Part shown: piece after piece, positions 31,211 to 31,802 of the stretch
Layout of the letters: each line of letters starts with the position of its first letter
How positions within the stretch are numbered: the first letter of the stretch is position 1
Source of the DNA: JBPCOB01 sp051000715
Lineage (GTDB): Bacteria > Actinomycetota > Actinomycetes > JALYNC01
Direction of reading: 5' to 3'
Length of the DNA stretch: 31,802 bases
Assembly: GCA_051000715.1 (NCBI GenBank)
Contig: JBPCOB010000042.1
Span: 1 to 31,802 of the forward strand
Translations under genes and position numbers: made by a program
Notes under the pieces: generated by a model
The model's input: only the letters and a program-made list of their open reading frames with translations
What the model was told of the DNA's origin: nothing
Database searches by the model: none

Positions 31211-31802
31211 ATGTCGAGTCTCTACGACGAGTTCCCAGTTGCCGAACCGACCCGGCCGGCGGTCCGGCTGGCGGTCGATCCGGCGTCGCTGCTGGAGGGC
31301 CTGAACCCCCAACAACGCGCCGCCGTCCTGCACGAGGGCGGACCGCTGCTGGTCGTCGCCGGAGCCGGCTCAGGCAAGACCCGGGTGCTCACGCACCGGA
31401 TCGCGCACGTGCTCGGCACCCGTGGGGCGCAGCCGGGGGAGATCCTGGCGATCACGTTCACGAACAAGGCCGCCGGCGAGATGAAGGAGCGGGTGGCTTC
31501 GCTGGTCGGGCCGCGGGCCCGGGGAATGTGGGTCTCGACGTTCCACTCGGCCTGCGTGCGGATCCTGCGCGCTGAAGCAAAGAAGCTCGGCATGTCGAGC
31601 AGCTTCTCGATCTACGACGCCGGTGACTCACAGCGGCTGATGACCCTGGTAAGTCGAGATCTCGACCTCGACCCGAAGCGGTTCCCGGCCCGCTCGTTGG
31701 CGGCGCAGATGAGCACGCTGAAGAACGACCTGGTCGACGAGGAGTCCTTCGCCGGCCGAGCCACCAACGTCATGGAGAAGACGCTTGCCGAGGCCTACAC
31801 CC
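31211..31802 (+). CDS. pcrA: ATP-dependent DNA helicase PcrA/UvrD, 5' part
   Basis: The first 197 residues of a superfamily 1 3'-5' helicase; the gene runs off the window end. The Q-motif LNPQQRAAV (31-39), Walker A GAGSGKT (51-57), motif Ia ITFTNKAAGEMKERV and the STFHSACVRILR block follow in order. A 30-residue acidic/Pro-containing N-terminal lead (MSSLYDEFPV...) is as known in actinobacterial UvrD1/PcrA. These helicases act in nucleotide excision repair and clearing of DNA-bound proteins. The start is ATG 31211, with GTG 31208 one codon earlier as an alternative. No stop is seen before the window end. Confidence 0.93.
   Translation, partial: MSSLYDEFPVAEPTRPAVRLAVDPASLLEGLNPQQRAAVLHEGGPLLVVAGAGSGKTRVLTHRIAHVLGTRGAQPGEILAITFTNKAAGEMKERVASLVGPRARGMWVSTFHSACVRILRAEAKKLGMSSSFSIYDAGDSQRLMTLVSRDLDLDPKRFPARSLAAQMSTLKNDLVDEESFAGRATNVMEKTLAEAYT

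Overview
The window is about 31.8 kb of very G+C-rich chromosomal DNA from an actinomycete. The evidence is a WhiB-family Fe-S regulator, GTG and TTG starts, a GroEL with a His-rich tail beside groES, an LmbE/PIG-L deacetylase of the kind used around mycothiol, and a gene order close to that known in Mycobacterium and Streptomyces (rplM-rpsI-glmM ... glmS ... nnr-alr-tsaE ... tsaB-rimI-tsaD-groES-groEL-whiB ... guaB3 ... guaA). Genus cannot be fixed from sequence reading alone. It is mostly core genome; no tRNA, rRNA, CRISPR array, phage or recognisable insertion sequence was seen.

Layout. (1) 1-4571: the 3' end of truA, an ABC-F ATPase, then rplM-rpsI-glmM, with a promoter before rplM. (2) 4657-13322: a long, tightly packed plus-strand run. 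It holds glmS, acpS, nnr (NAD(P)HX repair), alr (D-alanine), an alpha/beta hydrolase, a family-4 uracil-DNA glycosylase, tsaE and an acyl-CoA ligase, with 4-bp ATGA/GTGA overlaps from the hydrolase to the ligase. (3) 13442-14715: a minus-strand pair (GrpB-like protein and a six-helix membrane protein) that separates tsaE from the other t6A genes. (4) 14847-17918: tsaB-rimI-tsaD plus a cation-exchanger-like membrane protein, again with 4-bp overlaps. (5) 17926-20111: groES-groEL behind a perfect CIRCE operator and closed by a strong intrinsic terminator. (6) 20152-23253: whiB3-like gene, a divergent MerR/B12-binding regulator broken by an in-frame TAG, a DUF5319 gene and guaB3. (7) 23299-26433: a palindromic element, a GNAT protein and a large secreted Asp-box protein. 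(8) 26634-31802: guaA, a glutamate-cysteine-ligase-like enzyme fused to two CBS domains, a PIG-L deacetylase, and the 5' end of a PcrA/UvrD helicase.

Themes. glmM, glmS and alr feed peptidoglycan precursors. tsaE, tsaB and tsaD make t6A in tRNA. guaB3 and guaA belong to purine synthesis. groES-groEL is under HrcA/CIRCE control. Several genes (glmS, tsaB, the DUF5319 gene, guaA, pcrA) have a TANNNT -10-like hexamer only 5-8 nt before the start codon and no Shine-Dalgarno sequence, which suggests leaderless mRNAs.

Most unusual points: the amber-interrupted MerR/B12 regulator, which keeps a W-x9-EH plus E-x-H signature like that of the CarH/LitR photoreceptors; two long intergenic palindromes that share a GATCGT outer end, lie between convergent genes and each contribute the stop codon of the minus-strand neighbour; and the ligase-CBS fusion beside a PIG-L deacetylase.
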